Shown: positions 33,466-43,307 of the stretch, piece by piece
Layout of the letters: every line of letters starts with the position of its first letter
Numbering within the stretch: the stretch's first letter is position 1
NCBI GenBank assembly: GCA_020725665.1
Contig: DYEO01000049.1
Location: 28,022-92,021, forward strand
From: Dethiobacter sp.
GTDB lineage: Bacteria; Bacillota; Dethiobacteria; DTU022; UBA8154
Direction: 5' to 3'
Length of the DNA stretch: 64,000 nt
The notes under the pieces: model-generated
Database searches by the model: none
What the model was told of the DNA's origin: nothing
Seen by the model: only the letters and a program-made list of their open reading frames with translations
Translations under genes and position numbers: made by a program

Positions 33466-35571
33466 ATGGCAAGGGATACTACTTCCCATTTACATATTCG
33501 TAAAAGGTTATTAACGGTTTTTTGTTTTATGCTGTTTCTTATGCTGGCCCTGGTGGTGCGCCTCGGCTGGATTCAATTTGTCCTTGCCGGGGAGCTGACG
33601 GAGAAAGCCTGGGAACAATGGAATCGTACCATTACAGCCCGCTCTTCACGGGGAAATATCTGTGACCGGCACGGTCGCCTGCTGGCCGGCAGTGCCACTG
33701 TGGAGACGGTTGTGGCGCTGCCCCCCCAGATTGAAGATCCCCTTTTTACTGCCCGGGTTCTGTCACCGGTTTTGGAAATGAGCGAAGATCGTATTTATGA
33801 GTTGATAACACAGAAGCGTGCCTCCGTTTATGTAAAAAGAAAAGTGGAAGAGGATATGGCACGGGAAATCAGGCTTTTAAACCTGCCGGGCATAACCTTT
33901 ACCCAGGAAACAAAACGTTTTTATCCCAACGGAACGCTCCTCTCCCAACTGCTCGGTTTTGTAGGGATGGACCAGGGATGGAGCGGCCTGGAGATCTATT
34001 TTGAGGAAGATCTAAAAGGCCGTGACGGCAGTATTGTATTCCCCACTGATAACCTGGGGAGGGCTATCCCCGGTGCACACCGCTTTGTCCCCCCCAAAGA
34101 AGGGCGGGACCTTTATCTCACCATTGATGAAACGATACAGTTTATCGTGGAACGGGAACTATCCCGCGCCATGCTGGAACACAACCCCACCCGGGTCATG
34201 GCCCTGGCCGTAAATCCCCAGTCGGGGGAACTGCTTGCCGCAGCTTCCAAGCCCGACTTTAATCCCAACAATTACAATGATTACGACAAGCAGTACTGGC
34301 GTCTTTTCCCCGTAACCGATACTTTTGAACCGGGGTCCACATTTAAGCTGATTACACTTGCCGCCGCTGTGGAAGAAAATCTTTACCGTGAAAATGAAGG
34401 TTTTTATTGTCCGGGGCATGCAACGATCTCCGGCTACACAATTCGCTGCTGGACTTCCGACAGGGGAGGCCACGGGTCGATCAATTACCTGGAAGCCGTT
34501 CTGTCCTCCTGTAACCCCGCCTTTATGTTTTTGGGGGAGAGACTGGGCGCCCAGAAATTGTTTGACTATATCAGGGCTTTTGGTTTTGGTACAAAAACGG
34601 GGCTCGATTATCCCGGTGAAGGCGCCGGCCTGATTTTTCGTCCTGCCCAGGTCGGGCCCCTGGAGCTTGCGACCACCTCCTTCGGGCAGGGAGTCTCTGT
34701 AACACCCCTGCAGCAGGTCATGGCCGTCTCCGCCATTGCCAATGGGGGTTACCTGTTGCGTCCCCAATTGGTAAAGGAGATCCGTGAAGTGGATGGCCGG
34801 CCGGTCAGGGAGAGTGATAAGGAAGTGATCCGGCAGGTGATTTCCCGGGATACGGCGCGGCGGGTAGCCCTGATTATGGAGGAAGTGGTACTGGAAGGGA
34901 GCGGGGTAAATGCGGCGGTGGAGGGATATCGCATCGCCGGTAAAACGGGTACGGCCCAGAAGGTAGGACCGGGCGGCGTTTATATACCCGGCGAGTATAT
35001 TCTTTCCTTTATCGGCTTTGCTCCCCTGGAGGATCCGCAGGTGTTGATCTATGTGGCAGTGGATGGCGCCAAGCGCGGGCCCCAATGGGGTTCGCAGGTA
35101 AGTGCGCCCCTTTTCCAAGCCATGATGAAAGACATTCTCTCGTACCTGGAAATACCTCCGGATAAAGTTGTGGGTGAAGAAAAAGTCCGCATGGTAAAGG
35201 TGCCGGCACTGCATGGACTCAGCGTTGATGAGGCGGGAGCGCTTCTCGATATGGAAGGACTGATCTTAAAGCTGGTCGGTTTCCGGGGTATGATTGTTGA
35301 TCAGACACCGAAAGCGGGAGCGGAGGTACCGCTGCATACCAGCATCATTGTTTATCTCGAAGATCTATGGCGCGAGGAGGAGTCCGGTACCATCACCATG
35401 CCGGACCTGCTCGGTATGACAATCAAGGATGCGGGGGAGATCCTCGGCAGGCTTGGTCTGAAAATGGAGCCCAGCGGATCCGGTGTTGCCGTACAACAGG
35501 AACCTCCTCCCGGTATTGGCATAAGGAAAGGTCAGACTGTAAAAGTTTACTTTTCATCACCGCTGCAGTGA
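33466..35571 (+). CDS. Septal penicillin-binding protein with two PASTA domains
   Basis: A 701-residue class B PBP, a transpeptidase for septal or spore peptidoglycan. A membrane anchor lies at about residues 15-38, a dimerisation domain follows, and the active-site motifs are S291-T-F-K294, S348-C-N350 and K493-T-G. Two PASTA domains fill about residues 580-640 and 645-700. Bacillus has both PbpB and SpoVD in this place; here there is one gene. Two PASTA domains resemble PbpB, but it may serve both roles. It has the usual place between ftsL and murE. Confidence 0.93.
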   Translation: MARDTTSHLHIRKRLLTVFCFMLFLMLALVVRLGWIQFVLAGELTEKAWEQWNRTITARSSRGNICDRHGRLLAGSATVETVVALPPQIEDPLFTARVLSPVLEMSEDRIYELITQKRASVYVKRKVEEDMAREIRLLNLPGITFTQETKRFYPNGTLLSQLLGFVGMDQGWSGLEIYFEEDLKGRDGSIVFPTDNLGRAIPGAHRFVPPKEGRDLYLTIDETIQFIVERELSRAMLEHNPTRVMALAVNPQSGELLAAASKPDFNPNNYNDYDKQYWRLFPVTDTFEPGSTFKLITLAAAVEENLYRENEGFYCPGHATISGYTIRCWTSDRGGHGSINYLEAVLSSCNPAFMFLGERLGAQKLFDYIRAFGFGTKTGLDYPGEGAGLIFRPAQVGPLELATTSFGQGVSVTPLQQVMAVSAIANGGYLLRPQLVKEIREVDGRPVRESDKEVIRQVISRDTARRVALIMEEVVLEGSGVNAAVEGYRIAGKTGTAQKVGPGGVYIPGEYILSFIGFAPLEDPQVLIYVAVDGAKRGPQWGSQVSAPLFQAMMKDILSYLEIPPDKVVGEEKVRMVKVPALHGLSVDEAGALLDMEGLILKLVGFRGMIVDQTPKAGAEVPLHTSIIVYLEDLWREEESGTITMPDLLGMTIKDAGEILGRLGLKMEPSGSGVAVQQEPPPGIGIRKGQTVKVYFSSPLQ

Positions 35572-35652
35572 GTTATAATAGAACAACCAGGTTTACATAA
35601 AAACATGTCTCCCGTCTAGAATAAATTTTCAGGATAGGAAAAGGTGATGGAG

Positions 35653-37155
35653 ATGACCATGGAACTGACAGACTTGCTGCGGCATCTGCATGTAAGCCGG
35701 GTGGTGGGAGACACCCATATTTTGTTGCGCGGCCTTGCCTATCATACCGGTCAGGTAAAACCCGGATTTATTTTCTTTTGCCTCAAGGGAAACCATGCGG
35801 ACGGCCATGATTTTATTCCCCTGGCTGTGGAAGCCGGGGCTGTTGCGGTGGTGCTGGAGCAGGAACGGGAGGTCAGGGGAGCGGTCAGGATACTGGTTCC
35901 CTCTGTGCGCCGGGCCATGGCTCTGGCGGCGGAATTGTTTTATGGTTCACCGGCGCGGGAACTGCGCCTGATCGGGGTTACGGGAACGAACGGTAAGACG
36001 ACAACTACTCACCTTATTGATGAGATCCTGCAGGCATGGGGGAAAAAAACAGCCCTGCTGGGAACAATAAAATATCGCATCGGCGGGGAAACCCTGCCGG
36101 TGCTGGCGACAACACCGGAAGCACCGGATCTGCAGAAAATGCTGCGCTGCATGCGCGATCAGGGTGTGGAGTACACTATTATGGAAGTATCATCCCATGC
36201 CCTGGAACAGCACCGGGTCTCCGGCTGTGATTTTAACACGGCTGTTTTAACAAATATTACGGAGGATCACCTGGATTTTCATCTCACCTTTGATCGCTAT
36301 CTGGCGGCCAAGGGTAAACTTTTTTCCCAACTGGGAGGAAGTTTTTGGAAAGGATCTGCACCCCGCTTTGCCGTGCTAAACTGGGATGACAGGAACTGCG
36401 ATTATTTTTTAAGGCAGGCGACGGCCCAGGCCGTATGTTACGGTTTAGAGGATGGAGCAGAAGTAAGGGCCACCGGGATCAAGATTACAAGTGAAGGTGT
36501 CTCTTACCACTTGGTTTCCCCCTGGGGGCACGAAAACTTTCAATTGAAGATGACCGGTGTCTTTTCTGTATACAACGCTCTTGCCGCCACTACTGTAGCC
36601 TTACTGGAGGGAGTCGAACTTCCCCTGATCAGGGAGGTGTTGGAGAGAGTAAACGGTGTGCCCGGCCGTTTTGAACGGGTGGATGTGGGGCAGGATTTCC
36701 TTGTTATCGTGGATTATGCGCACACGCCTGATGGCCTGGAAAATATCCTGAAGACGGCGCGCCAGTTTGCCCGTAAAAAGATAATCACTATTTTTGGCTG
36801 TGGAGGCGAACGGGACCGCAGCAAACGCCCGATAATGGGGCGTATTGCTGGCCATTACAGTGATTACTGTATTTTGACCTCCGATAATCCCAGGGGGGAG
36901 GATCCCTGGCAGATTATCGAAGAGGTAGAGGCAGGCCTGCAGGAGAAAAAACTATGCGGCAGCGGTTACACGATCCAGCCTGACCGCTATGAAGCCATTA
37001 AGCTGGGTATTGAGCTGGCCAGGCCTGACGACATGGTTATTATTGCCGGGAAGGGACACGAAAATTATCAAATTTTCAGCGATTATACCATTCCCTTCAG
37101 TGACCGGGATGTGGCTACGGAGTTAATCAGTAAGCGCTTACGCCGGCAGGAGTAG
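35653..37155 (+). CDS. murE: UDP-MurNAc-Ala-Glu:meso-DAP ligase
   Basis: A 500-residue ATP ligase that adds the third residue of the peptidoglycan stem. GVTGTNGKTTTTHL (about residue 110) is the ATP loop, and the motif SDNPRGEDP (about residue 410) is the mark of meso-DAP rather than lysine specificity. This fits the DapL/DapF genes at 5163-7270. Starts at 35644 (GTG), 35647, 35653 and 35659 are all in frame; AAGGTG at 35641 best suits ATG 35653. Confidence 0.95.
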   Translation: MTMELTDLLRHLHVSRVVGDTHILLRGLAYHTGQVKPGFIFFCLKGNHADGHDFIPLAVEAGAVAVVLEQEREVRGAVRILVPSVRRAMALAAELFYGSPARELRLIGVTGTNGKTTTTHLIDEILQAWGKKTALLGTIKYRIGGETLPVLATTPEAPDLQKMLRCMRDQGVEYTIMEVSSHALEQHRVSGCDFNTAVLTNITEDHLDFHLTFDRYLAAKGKLFSQLGGSFWKGSAPRFAVLNWDDRNCDYFLRQATAQAVCYGLEDGAEVRATGIKITSEGVSYHLVSPWGHENFQLKMTGVFSVYNALAATTVALLEGVELPLIREVLERVNGVPGRFERVDVGQDFLVIVDYAHTPDGLENILKTARQFARKKIITIFGCGGERDRSKRPIMGRIAGHYSDYCILTSDNPRGEDPWQIIEEVEAGLQEKKLCGSGYTIQPDRYEAIKLGIELARPDDMVIIAGKGHENYQIFSDYTIPFSDRDVATELISKRLRRQE

Positions 37156-37163
37156 GGGAGAAA

Positions 37164-38567
37164 ATGCTTTTAACCCTGGCAGAAATATTAACAATAACAA
37201 AAGGTACTCTCCTGGCGGGCAGGCCGGAGGGATGCATAAGCGGAGCGATCATTGATTCCCGGGATGCCCGGGGAGGAGAGCTTTTTTTCCCCCTGCAGGG
37301 GGAGAAGGAAAACGGTCACTGCTTTATCAATGATGCCCTGCGCCGGGGAGCTGCCGCATCCCTGTTGGAAAAGGATTATATAACCCGTTTTAGCCCCGGG
37401 GATTTTCCTCCGGAGAAGGCGTTAATCGTGGTGGACAACTGCCTGCAATGTTTGCAGGAAATCGCCGCTTATCACCGGGATAAGAATTTCCCTGCCGTAG
37501 TGGCGGTTACAGGGAGTAATGGAAAAACAACCACCAAGGATCTGATTGCCTCGGTTCTGGAAACCCGCTACTGCGTACTGAAAACAGAGGGGAATTACAA
37601 TAACGATATCGGGTTGCCTCTTACACTCCTGCGCCTGCGCCCGCAACACGAAATTGCCGTGCTGGAAATGGGCATGCGGGGAAGGGGTGAGATTGCCCTT
37701 TTAAGTGCTCTCGCCAAACCGGGTTTGGGGGTGATAACCAATATCGGGGAGGCCCACCTGGAGCTGCTCGGGAGCCGGGAGAATATCAGCAGGGCCAAGG
37801 GAGAACTGCTGGAAGCTATGGGTTCCCGCGGCACCGCTGTTTTAAACGGTGACGATCCTTTTTTAAGACGCATGGGAGGTTTATTCCCTGGCCGTACCGT
37901 TTATTATGGCTATGGTGAAAGGTCGGATCTGCGGGTACAGCACAGTCAATTTGAGAATGGCGGTTATGCTTTCACGGCTGTGTTGCCGCAAGGCGGCGTC
38001 GCGGAATTCTGGGTTCCCCTGCCGGGGAAACACAATGTGTACAACGCCCTGGCAGCGGTGGCGGTGGGTTTGCACTTCTCTCTGAAAGAGTCGGAGATCA
38101 GAAAAGGGCTGGCGAACGCCTCCTTTTCCGCGATGCGCATGGAGCGGATGCAAACGAAGAGCGGTTTCTGGCTGATCAATGATGCCTATAATGCCAGCCC
38201 CTCTTCCATGGAATTTGCCCTCCAGGCCTTAAAAGAGTGGGCCGGAGCGGAACTTTCCATCGCCGTGCTCGGTGATATGCTTGAACTGGGTGCATACACG
38301 GTAGAGGGGCACCGCAAAACGGGTCACTGCCTGGCTCGCGTGGGTATTGATTACCTGGTGACTGTTGGTGAGCAAGCCGCCTTTATCGGAGAGGGAGCGA
38401 AGGAGGCGGGATTTCCACCGGGATGTATGTTTAGCTGCTCCAGTAACGCTGAGGCGATAAAAGTGCTCCAATCCCTTCCCTTGCGCGGCGCCCACGTGCT
38501 GGTTAAGGGCTCGCGCGCTATGGGCATGGAGACAATTGTCAATGAAATGCTGGCGAAGTATAATTGA
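37164..38567 (+). CDS. murF: UDP-MurNAc-tripeptide:D-Ala-D-Ala ligase
   Basis: A 467-residue Mur ligase that completes the UDP-MurNAc pentapeptide. VTGSNGKTTTKDLIA (about residue 113) is the ATP loop; LEMGMRGRGEI and LINDAYNASPSSM (about residue 337) are MurF signatures. It starts 8 bp after murE with AGGGGAG upstream. ddl, which supplies D-Ala-D-Ala, is not in the window. Confidence 0.95.
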   Translation: MLLTLAEILTITKGTLLAGRPEGCISGAIIDSRDARGGELFFPLQGEKENGHCFINDALRRGAAASLLEKDYITRFSPGDFPPEKALIVVDNCLQCLQEIAAYHRDKNFPAVVAVTGSNGKTTTKDLIASVLETRYCVLKTEGNYNNDIGLPLTLLRLRPQHEIAVLEMGMRGRGEIALLSALAKPGLGVITNIGEAHLELLGSRENISRAKGELLEAMGSRGTAVLNGDDPFLRRMGGLFPGRTVYYGYGERSDLRVQHSQFENGGYAFTAVLPQGGVAEFWVPLPGKHNVYNALAAVAVGLHFSLKESEIRKGLANASFSAMRMERMQTKSGFWLINDAYNASPSSMEFALQALKEWAGAELSIAVLGDMLELGAYTVEGHRKTGHCLARVGIDYLVTVGEQAAFIGEGAKEAGFPPGCMFSCSSNAEAIKVLQSLPLRGAHVLVKGSRAMGMETIVNEMLAKYN

Positions 38568-38597
38568 ATGTACCGGGGAAAGGGGGACGGTCTGTAA

Positions 38598-39542
38598 ATG
38601 CCTGCATATATAACAGCCTTGATGGCTTTTTCCCTTTGCTTAATACTCTGTCCCCTCTACATACGTTTTTCACCCTTCGGTCAGCAGATAAGGCTGGATG
38701 GGCCGGGGAGGCACTTCCGCAAGGCGGGGACGCCGACGATGGGAGGCGTTGTTTTTCTCCTTTCTTCTATGCTCATCCTTCTTTTTTTCGTGCCAATGAC
38801 ACCTCTTTTACTGGCGACCCTCCTGATTACCCTGGTGGGAGGTTTTCTTGGTTTTGTAGATGATTACCGCAAAGTGGCACGGCACCGCTCCCTCGGCCTG
38901 AAAGCACGGCACAAATTGGCGGGCCAGTTAATATTCTCCCTGTTATTTTATTTTGTACTTATAGGGTACGGACATTCAACAGTTGTAAATATTCCATTCA
39001 GCGGTATGCAGGTTGATTTCGGATATCTTTACCCGTTGCTTATTTTTATCATGATCATAGGGACGGCAAACGGCGTAAACCTGACCGACGGTATTGACGG
39101 ACTGGCCGGGGGGACGGCCATCCTGGCGTTGCTTGCCTTCTTAACCCTGGCTTCCCAGCAGGGCCTGAGCGGGCTGGTTTACTTCTGTGCGATCATGATT
39201 GGCGCCGTCTTCGGGTTCCTCATTTTCAACCTCCACCCGGCCCGCGTTTTCATGGGAGATGTGGGCTCACTCTCCTTGGGAACGGCCCTTGCCGTGGTGG
39301 CCATTTTAACGAAAGCGGAGCTTTCCCTTGTGATTATCGGTGGTGTTTTCGTTCTGGAGACCCTTTCTGTAATCCTGCAGGTAATCTCGTTCAGGCTGAC
39401 AGGGAGGCGAATTTTCCTCATGAGCCCCTTGCACCACCACTTCGAGATGAAGGGTTGGTCGGAATGGCACGTGGTGACGGGTTTTTGGGCGCTGGGTTTT
39501 TGCTTTGCCCTGCTGGGTATCCTGGAATATACCACCCTTTAA
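38598..39542 (+). CDS. mraY: Phospho-MurNAc-pentapeptide transferase
   Basis: A 314-residue integral membrane enzyme that makes lipid I on undecaprenyl phosphate. About ten membrane helices are seen. KAGTPTMGG near residue 42, the DDYRK pair of aspartates near residue 91 and NLTDGIDGLAGG near 160 form the active site; PLHHHFE (about residue 277) is also invariant. ATG has AAAGGGGG about 13 bp upstream. It lies in the standard murF-mraY-murD order. Confidence 0.96.
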   Translation: MPAYITALMAFSLCLILCPLYIRFSPFGQQIRLDGPGRHFRKAGTPTMGGVVFLLSSMLILLFFVPMTPLLLATLLITLVGGFLGFVDDYRKVARHRSLGLKARHKLAGQLIFSLLFYFVLIGYGHSTVVNIPFSGMQVDFGYLYPLLIFIMIIGTANGVNLTDGIDGLAGGTAILALLAFLTLASQQGLSGLVYFCAIMIGAVFGFLIFNLHPARVFMGDVGSLSLGTALAVVAILTKAELSLVIIGGVFVLETLSVILQVISFRLTGRRIFLMSPLHHHFEMKGWSEWHVVTGFWALGFCFALLGILEYTTL

Positions 39543-39559
39543 CGGGGGAATAACAAAAT

Positions 39560-40951
39560 ATGTTGGAAAAGATCGCAGGAAAAAGAGTTCTGGTGCTGGG
39601 CCTGGGCCGAAGCGGCCGGGCCGCCGCCCGCCTGCTGCTGCGCGCCGGGGTGGACACTTTAGTAATCAATGATAACAAGAGAAAAGACCTTTTACAGGAA
39701 GAGATAGGAGAACTGTGCGCTTTTCCCAATGTACAGGTTTTTACAGGAGTGCACCGGGCGGAGCTGCTCCAGGATATATCCATGGTGATAAAAAGTCCGG
39801 GTATAAATCCCCGCTTGTCCCTGCTAAAGGAAGCGGGCCGTCGCGGTATCGAGATTTTTTCCGAGGTGGAACTGGCATATCATTTTTGCCCTGTTCCCAT
39901 TGCTGCAATCACGGGTACGAACGGTAAAACTACAACGGTGGCGCTGACCGGGGAGATATTTCGCCGGCAGTTTCCCCGTGTGCAGGTAGCGGGCAACATC
40001 GGCTTTCCCCTTTGTGAGGCGGTAATGCAGTCCGATGCAGGAGATTATATTGTAGCCGAGCTGAGCAGTTTCCAGCTGGCGGATGTGCGGGATTTTCACC
40101 CACGTATTGCGGCGATTTTGAACATCAGTCCCGATCACCTGGATTATCACGGCTCCATGGAAGATTATATAGGAGCCAAGCGCAACATATTTCTCAGGCA
40201 GCAGCCCGGTGACTGGAGTATCCTGAACTGGGATGATTCCCTGACACGGGATCTTGCTCCTTTTGTGCGGGGTAATCTCCTGCCTTTCAGTCGTCATGTT
40301 CAGCCCTCTCCCGGTGTATTTATTAAGGAAGGGTATATTTTGATCAATGACGGCAGCGAAAATATTCCCGTATGTCCCATAGCGGAGGTACGTATTCCGG
40401 GAGAACACAACCTGGAGAATGCCCTTGCTGCCACAGCCGTTTCCTGGGCCGCCGGGGTTGCCGTGGAGGGAATAGCTGCAGGGTTGCGCATCTTCCCCGG
40501 CGTGCCCCACCGCCTCGAGGAGGTGGGCATTATCCGGGGAGTAAAATATGTGAACGATTCCAAAGGCACCAACCCTGAGGCCACGCTCAAAGCCATTAAA
40601 GCCCTGAAGGGGCCGAAGATACTCATCGCCGGGGGAATGAACAAAGGAAGCAGCTTTAGTCCCCTGGCTCTTTCCCTGGCAAAAGAAGAGGTTAAAATCC
40701 TGCTTTTGCTTGGCGAAACCGCTCCCCTGCTGGAAGAAGCTGCACGCCGGGCGGGCTTTAACGCAGTGCTGGCAGTGACTGATCTGCGCGACGCTGTGCG
40801 TAAGGCCTTCCACAGTGCTGCAGAGGGCGATATTGTCCTTCTTTCACCGGCCTGTGCCAGTTGGGATATGTTCCGGGATTATGAGGAAAGGGGAGAGATT
40901 TTTCGCCGGGAGGTACTGGCGTTAAAGGAGGGCTGTGGTCATGAAAAATAG
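39560..40951 (+). CDS. murD: UDP-MurNAc-L-Ala:D-Glu ligase
   Basis: A 463-residue Mur ligase that adds D-glutamate. LGLGRSGRAAARLL near residue 16 binds the UDP part, AITGTNGKTTTVAL (about residue 115) is the ATP loop, and NDSKGTNPEAT (about residue 332) and LSPACASWDMFRDYEERG (about residue 432) are MurD motifs. It overlaps ftsW by 11 bp. AACGGGGG precedes its ATG. Confidence 0.96.
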   Translation: MLEKIAGKRVLVLGLGRSGRAAARLLLRAGVDTLVINDNKRKDLLQEEIGELCAFPNVQVFTGVHRAELLQDISMVIKSPGINPRLSLLKEAGRRGIEIFSEVELAYHFCPVPIAAITGTNGKTTTVALTGEIFRRQFPRVQVAGNIGFPLCEAVMQSDAGDYIVAELSSFQLADVRDFHPRIAAILNISPDHLDYHGSMEDYIGAKRNIFLRQQPGDWSILNWDDSLTRDLAPFVRGNLLPFSRHVQPSPGVFIKEGYILINDGSENIPVCPIAEVRIPGEHNLENALAATAVSWAAGVAVEGIAAGLRIFPGVPHRLEEVGIIRGVKYVNDSKGTNPEATLKAIKALKGPKILIAGGMNKGSSFSPLALSLAKEEVKILLLLGETAPLLEEAARRAGFNAVLAVTDLRDAVRKAFHSAAEGDIVLLSPACASWDMFRDYEERGEIFRREVLALKEGCGHEK

Positions 40952-42068
40952 ACTGTTGGAAAAAGATATAGGCAAACAGCCTGATTCCACCATTCTTTTT
41001 TGTGTGCTGATCCTGGCCGGATTCGGCTTGGTGATGGTTTTCAGCGCCAGTTACATATCTTCCCTGGAAACGCGCAACGACGCCTTTTTCTTCCTGCGCC
41101 GCCAGGCATTTTGGGTTGTACTTGGCCTGCTGGGGATGCTGCTGGCGGCAAATTTCAGCTATTGGAAGTGGCGCCGCCTTGTTCCCCTGATGTTGATTTT
41201 GAATTTTGTTTTGCTTGCCGCCGTTTATATCCCCGGTTTGGGGATAGAGTTAAACGAGGCGACGCGCTGGATTGGCGTAGGGGGGTTTACCCTGCAACCT
41301 TCTGAATTCAGCAAACTGGCCCTCGTAATCTTCACGGCCTTTTTTTTAAGTAAAAAGTCTACCGATATAAACAACTTCTGGCAGAGCAGTTTTATTCCCC
41401 TGGTTGCTATGGGCGCAACCTTTTTGCTTATTCTTGCCCAACCGGATTTGGGCACGGCCATTGCCCTGGCCCTGGTGACCGCTATCGTTATTTTTGTTGC
41501 CGGCATTCCCCTAGGCCAGTTGTTTGTGTTGGGAGCGTTGAGCTGCCCGCTGGTCCTCTACCTGGCAGTAAGCGAACCCTACCGCATGCGCCGCATCTTT
41601 TCCTTTATAGATCCCTGGGCCGATCCCCTCTATTCGGGCTATCACATTATTCAGTCCCTTTATGCGCTGGGGCCGGGGGGGTTATTTGGGGTGGGTCTGG
41701 GACGCAGCCGCCAGAAACTTTACTACCTTCCGGAACCTCAAAATGATTTTATTTTTGCGATTATCGGCGAAGAGCTGGGTTTTTTGGGAGCATTGACAGT
41801 AATGTTACTTTTTTTCATTCTGATCTGGCGCGGGCTAAAAATTTCGATTACGGCGCCCGATGCTTTCGGCAGCCTCCTTGCTGCCGGGGTTACCTCCATC
41901 GTTGCAGTGCAGGCCTTGATCAATATCGGCGTGGTAACAGGTTCCATTCCTGTTACGGGTATTAACCTGCCTTTTATCAGTGCCGGGGGGAGTTCTCTCT
42001 TTTTTACCATGTTTGCTATGGGCATATTAATGAATATATCCCGCTACAGCCGGGGAAAGGGGACATAA
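40941..42068 (+). CDS. ftsW: SEDS glycosyltransferase FtsW
   Basis: A 375-residue polytopic membrane protein that polymerises lipid II at the septum together with its partner PBP. About ten membrane helices, the PEPQNDFIFAIIGEELG motif (about residue 268) and a C-terminal PVTGINLPFISAGGSS are SEDS signatures. ATG 40941 is chosen because AAGGAGGG stands 8 bp upstream; GTG 40935 would be too close. SpoVE is an alternative name in spore formers, since the position is the same. murG starts 4 bp later. Confidence 0.93.
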   Translation: MKNRLLEKDIGKQPDSTILFCVLILAGFGLVMVFSASYISSLETRNDAFFFLRRQAFWVVLGLLGMLLAANFSYWKWRRLVPLMLILNFVLLAAVYIPGLGIELNEATRWIGVGGFTLQPSEFSKLALVIFTAFFLSKKSTDINNFWQSSFIPLVAMGATFLLILAQPDLGTAIALALVTAIVIFVAGIPLGQLFVLGALSCPLVLYLAVSEPYRMRRIFSFIDPWADPLYSGYHIIQSLYALGPGGLFGVGLGRSRQKLYYLPEPQNDFIFAIIGEELGFLGALTVMLLFFILIWRGLKISITAPDAFGSLLAAGVTSIVAVQALINIGVVTGSIPVTGINLPFISAGGSSLFFTMFAMGILMNISRYSRGKGT

Positions 42069-42071
42069 AAC

Positions 42072-43178
42072 GTGCGTGTTATGCTAACGGGAGGGGGCAC
42101 GGGCGGACATATCTATCCTGCCCTGGCTCTGGCGCGACATATCAGGCGTGTTAATCCTGGGGCAGAGCTGCTTTTTGTCGGAGCGGCCGGCGGGATGGAG
42201 GAGAAACTGATCCCGCAGGCCGGTTTTCCCCTGGAAACGCTGACCGTCAAAGGACTTCCCCGTAAACTGAACTACAGCCTGCTGCAAGTCTTTTTTTTAA
42301 TGGGTAAGGCTGCTGCTCAGGCAGGAAAGATTCTTGAAGGTTTTCGTCCCGATTTTGTTGTGGGTACGGGAGGTTACGCTGCTGCTCCCCTTGCCGCCGC
42401 AGCGTTGCGGCGCAGGATTAAAGTACTTATTCACGAGCAGAATGTGCTGCCCGGTCTAACCAACAGGCTTTTGGCTCCCTGGGTTTACAAGGTCTGCCTC
42501 TCTTTTGAAGCCTCCCGCCGCTATTTCATGCGGCGTTCCAACCTATGCCTTACGGGCAATCCCCGTGCTTCAGAAGTAGGAGGGATAAGTAAGGAGAAGG
42601 CCCGACAAATTCTCAATATGGACCCCCACCTGCCTTTTTTACTCGCTGTGGGCGGCAGTCAGGGTGCTGCTGTATTAAACCAGAGCATGATGGATTTTCT
42701 TTTTCTTTCTTCCGCCCATAAGAAATTTCAGGTCCTTTACGTAACGGGAGAACGCTATTATGAAGAGGTTAATTCCCGTCTCAGAGCGCTTAAGATCCCG
42801 GAGATATTTGGCGGCCGTTTGCAGTTGCGTCCTTACCAGCAGGAGATGCCCCTGGCCATGGCGGCGGCCGACCTGATGATCACACGTGCAGGAGCAACGA
42901 CCATTGCAGAGATAACCGCTCTGGGTTTGCCGGCTCTCATTGTCCCTTCCCCAAATGTTGCCCATAACCACCAGTTAATCAACGGCCTGGAACTTTCACA
43001 CCAGGGAGCGGCCGTGCTCCTCGAGGAAAAGGAGCTAAACGGACGGGTATTGCAACAGGCAGTTTACCGTCTTTTTGATACCCCCGGTGAACTGGCAAAG
43101 CTGAGTGAAAACAGCAGGAGGCTTGGTCATCCCGGGGCGGCGGATTGTATTTACAGGTTAATGGTTGTTGATTATTAA
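42072..43178 (+). CDS. murG: Lipid II synthase MurG
   Basis: A 368-residue GT28 enzyme that adds GlcNAc to lipid I at the inner membrane face. TGGGTGGHIYPALALA (residue 6), GTGGYAAAP (about residue 98), IHEQN and GGSQGA (about residue 195) are all present. The start is GTG with AAAGGGG upstream. In most relatives murC follows here. Instead there is a 129-bp gap before murB with no gene in it. Confidence 0.96.
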   Translation: MRVMLTGGGTGGHIYPALALARHIRRVNPGAELLFVGAAGGMEEKLIPQAGFPLETLTVKGLPRKLNYSLLQVFFLMGKAAAQAGKILEGFRPDFVVGTGGYAAAPLAAAALRRRIKVLIHEQNVLPGLTNRLLAPWVYKVCLSFEASRRYFMRRSNLCLTGNPRASEVGGISKEKARQILNMDPHLPFLLAVGGSQGAAVLNQSMMDFLFLSSAHKKFQVLYVTGERYYEEVNSRLRALKIPEIFGGRLQLRPYQQEMPLAMAAADLMITRAGATTIAEITALGLPALIVPSPNVAHNHQLINGLELSHQGAAVLLEEKELNGRVLQQAVYRLFDTPGELAKLSENSRRLGHPGAADCIYRLMVVDY

Positions 43179-43307
43179 CGGACAGGCTTTTTAGGCACGC
43201 CCTTTTCAGGGATTGCATAACATATAGAAAAATTATTAAAATAAACTTAAGGCCGGTTGGGGTATTCCAGTCCATTGCCGGCAAGTACAATGCGGGGTTG
43301 AGGCTGA

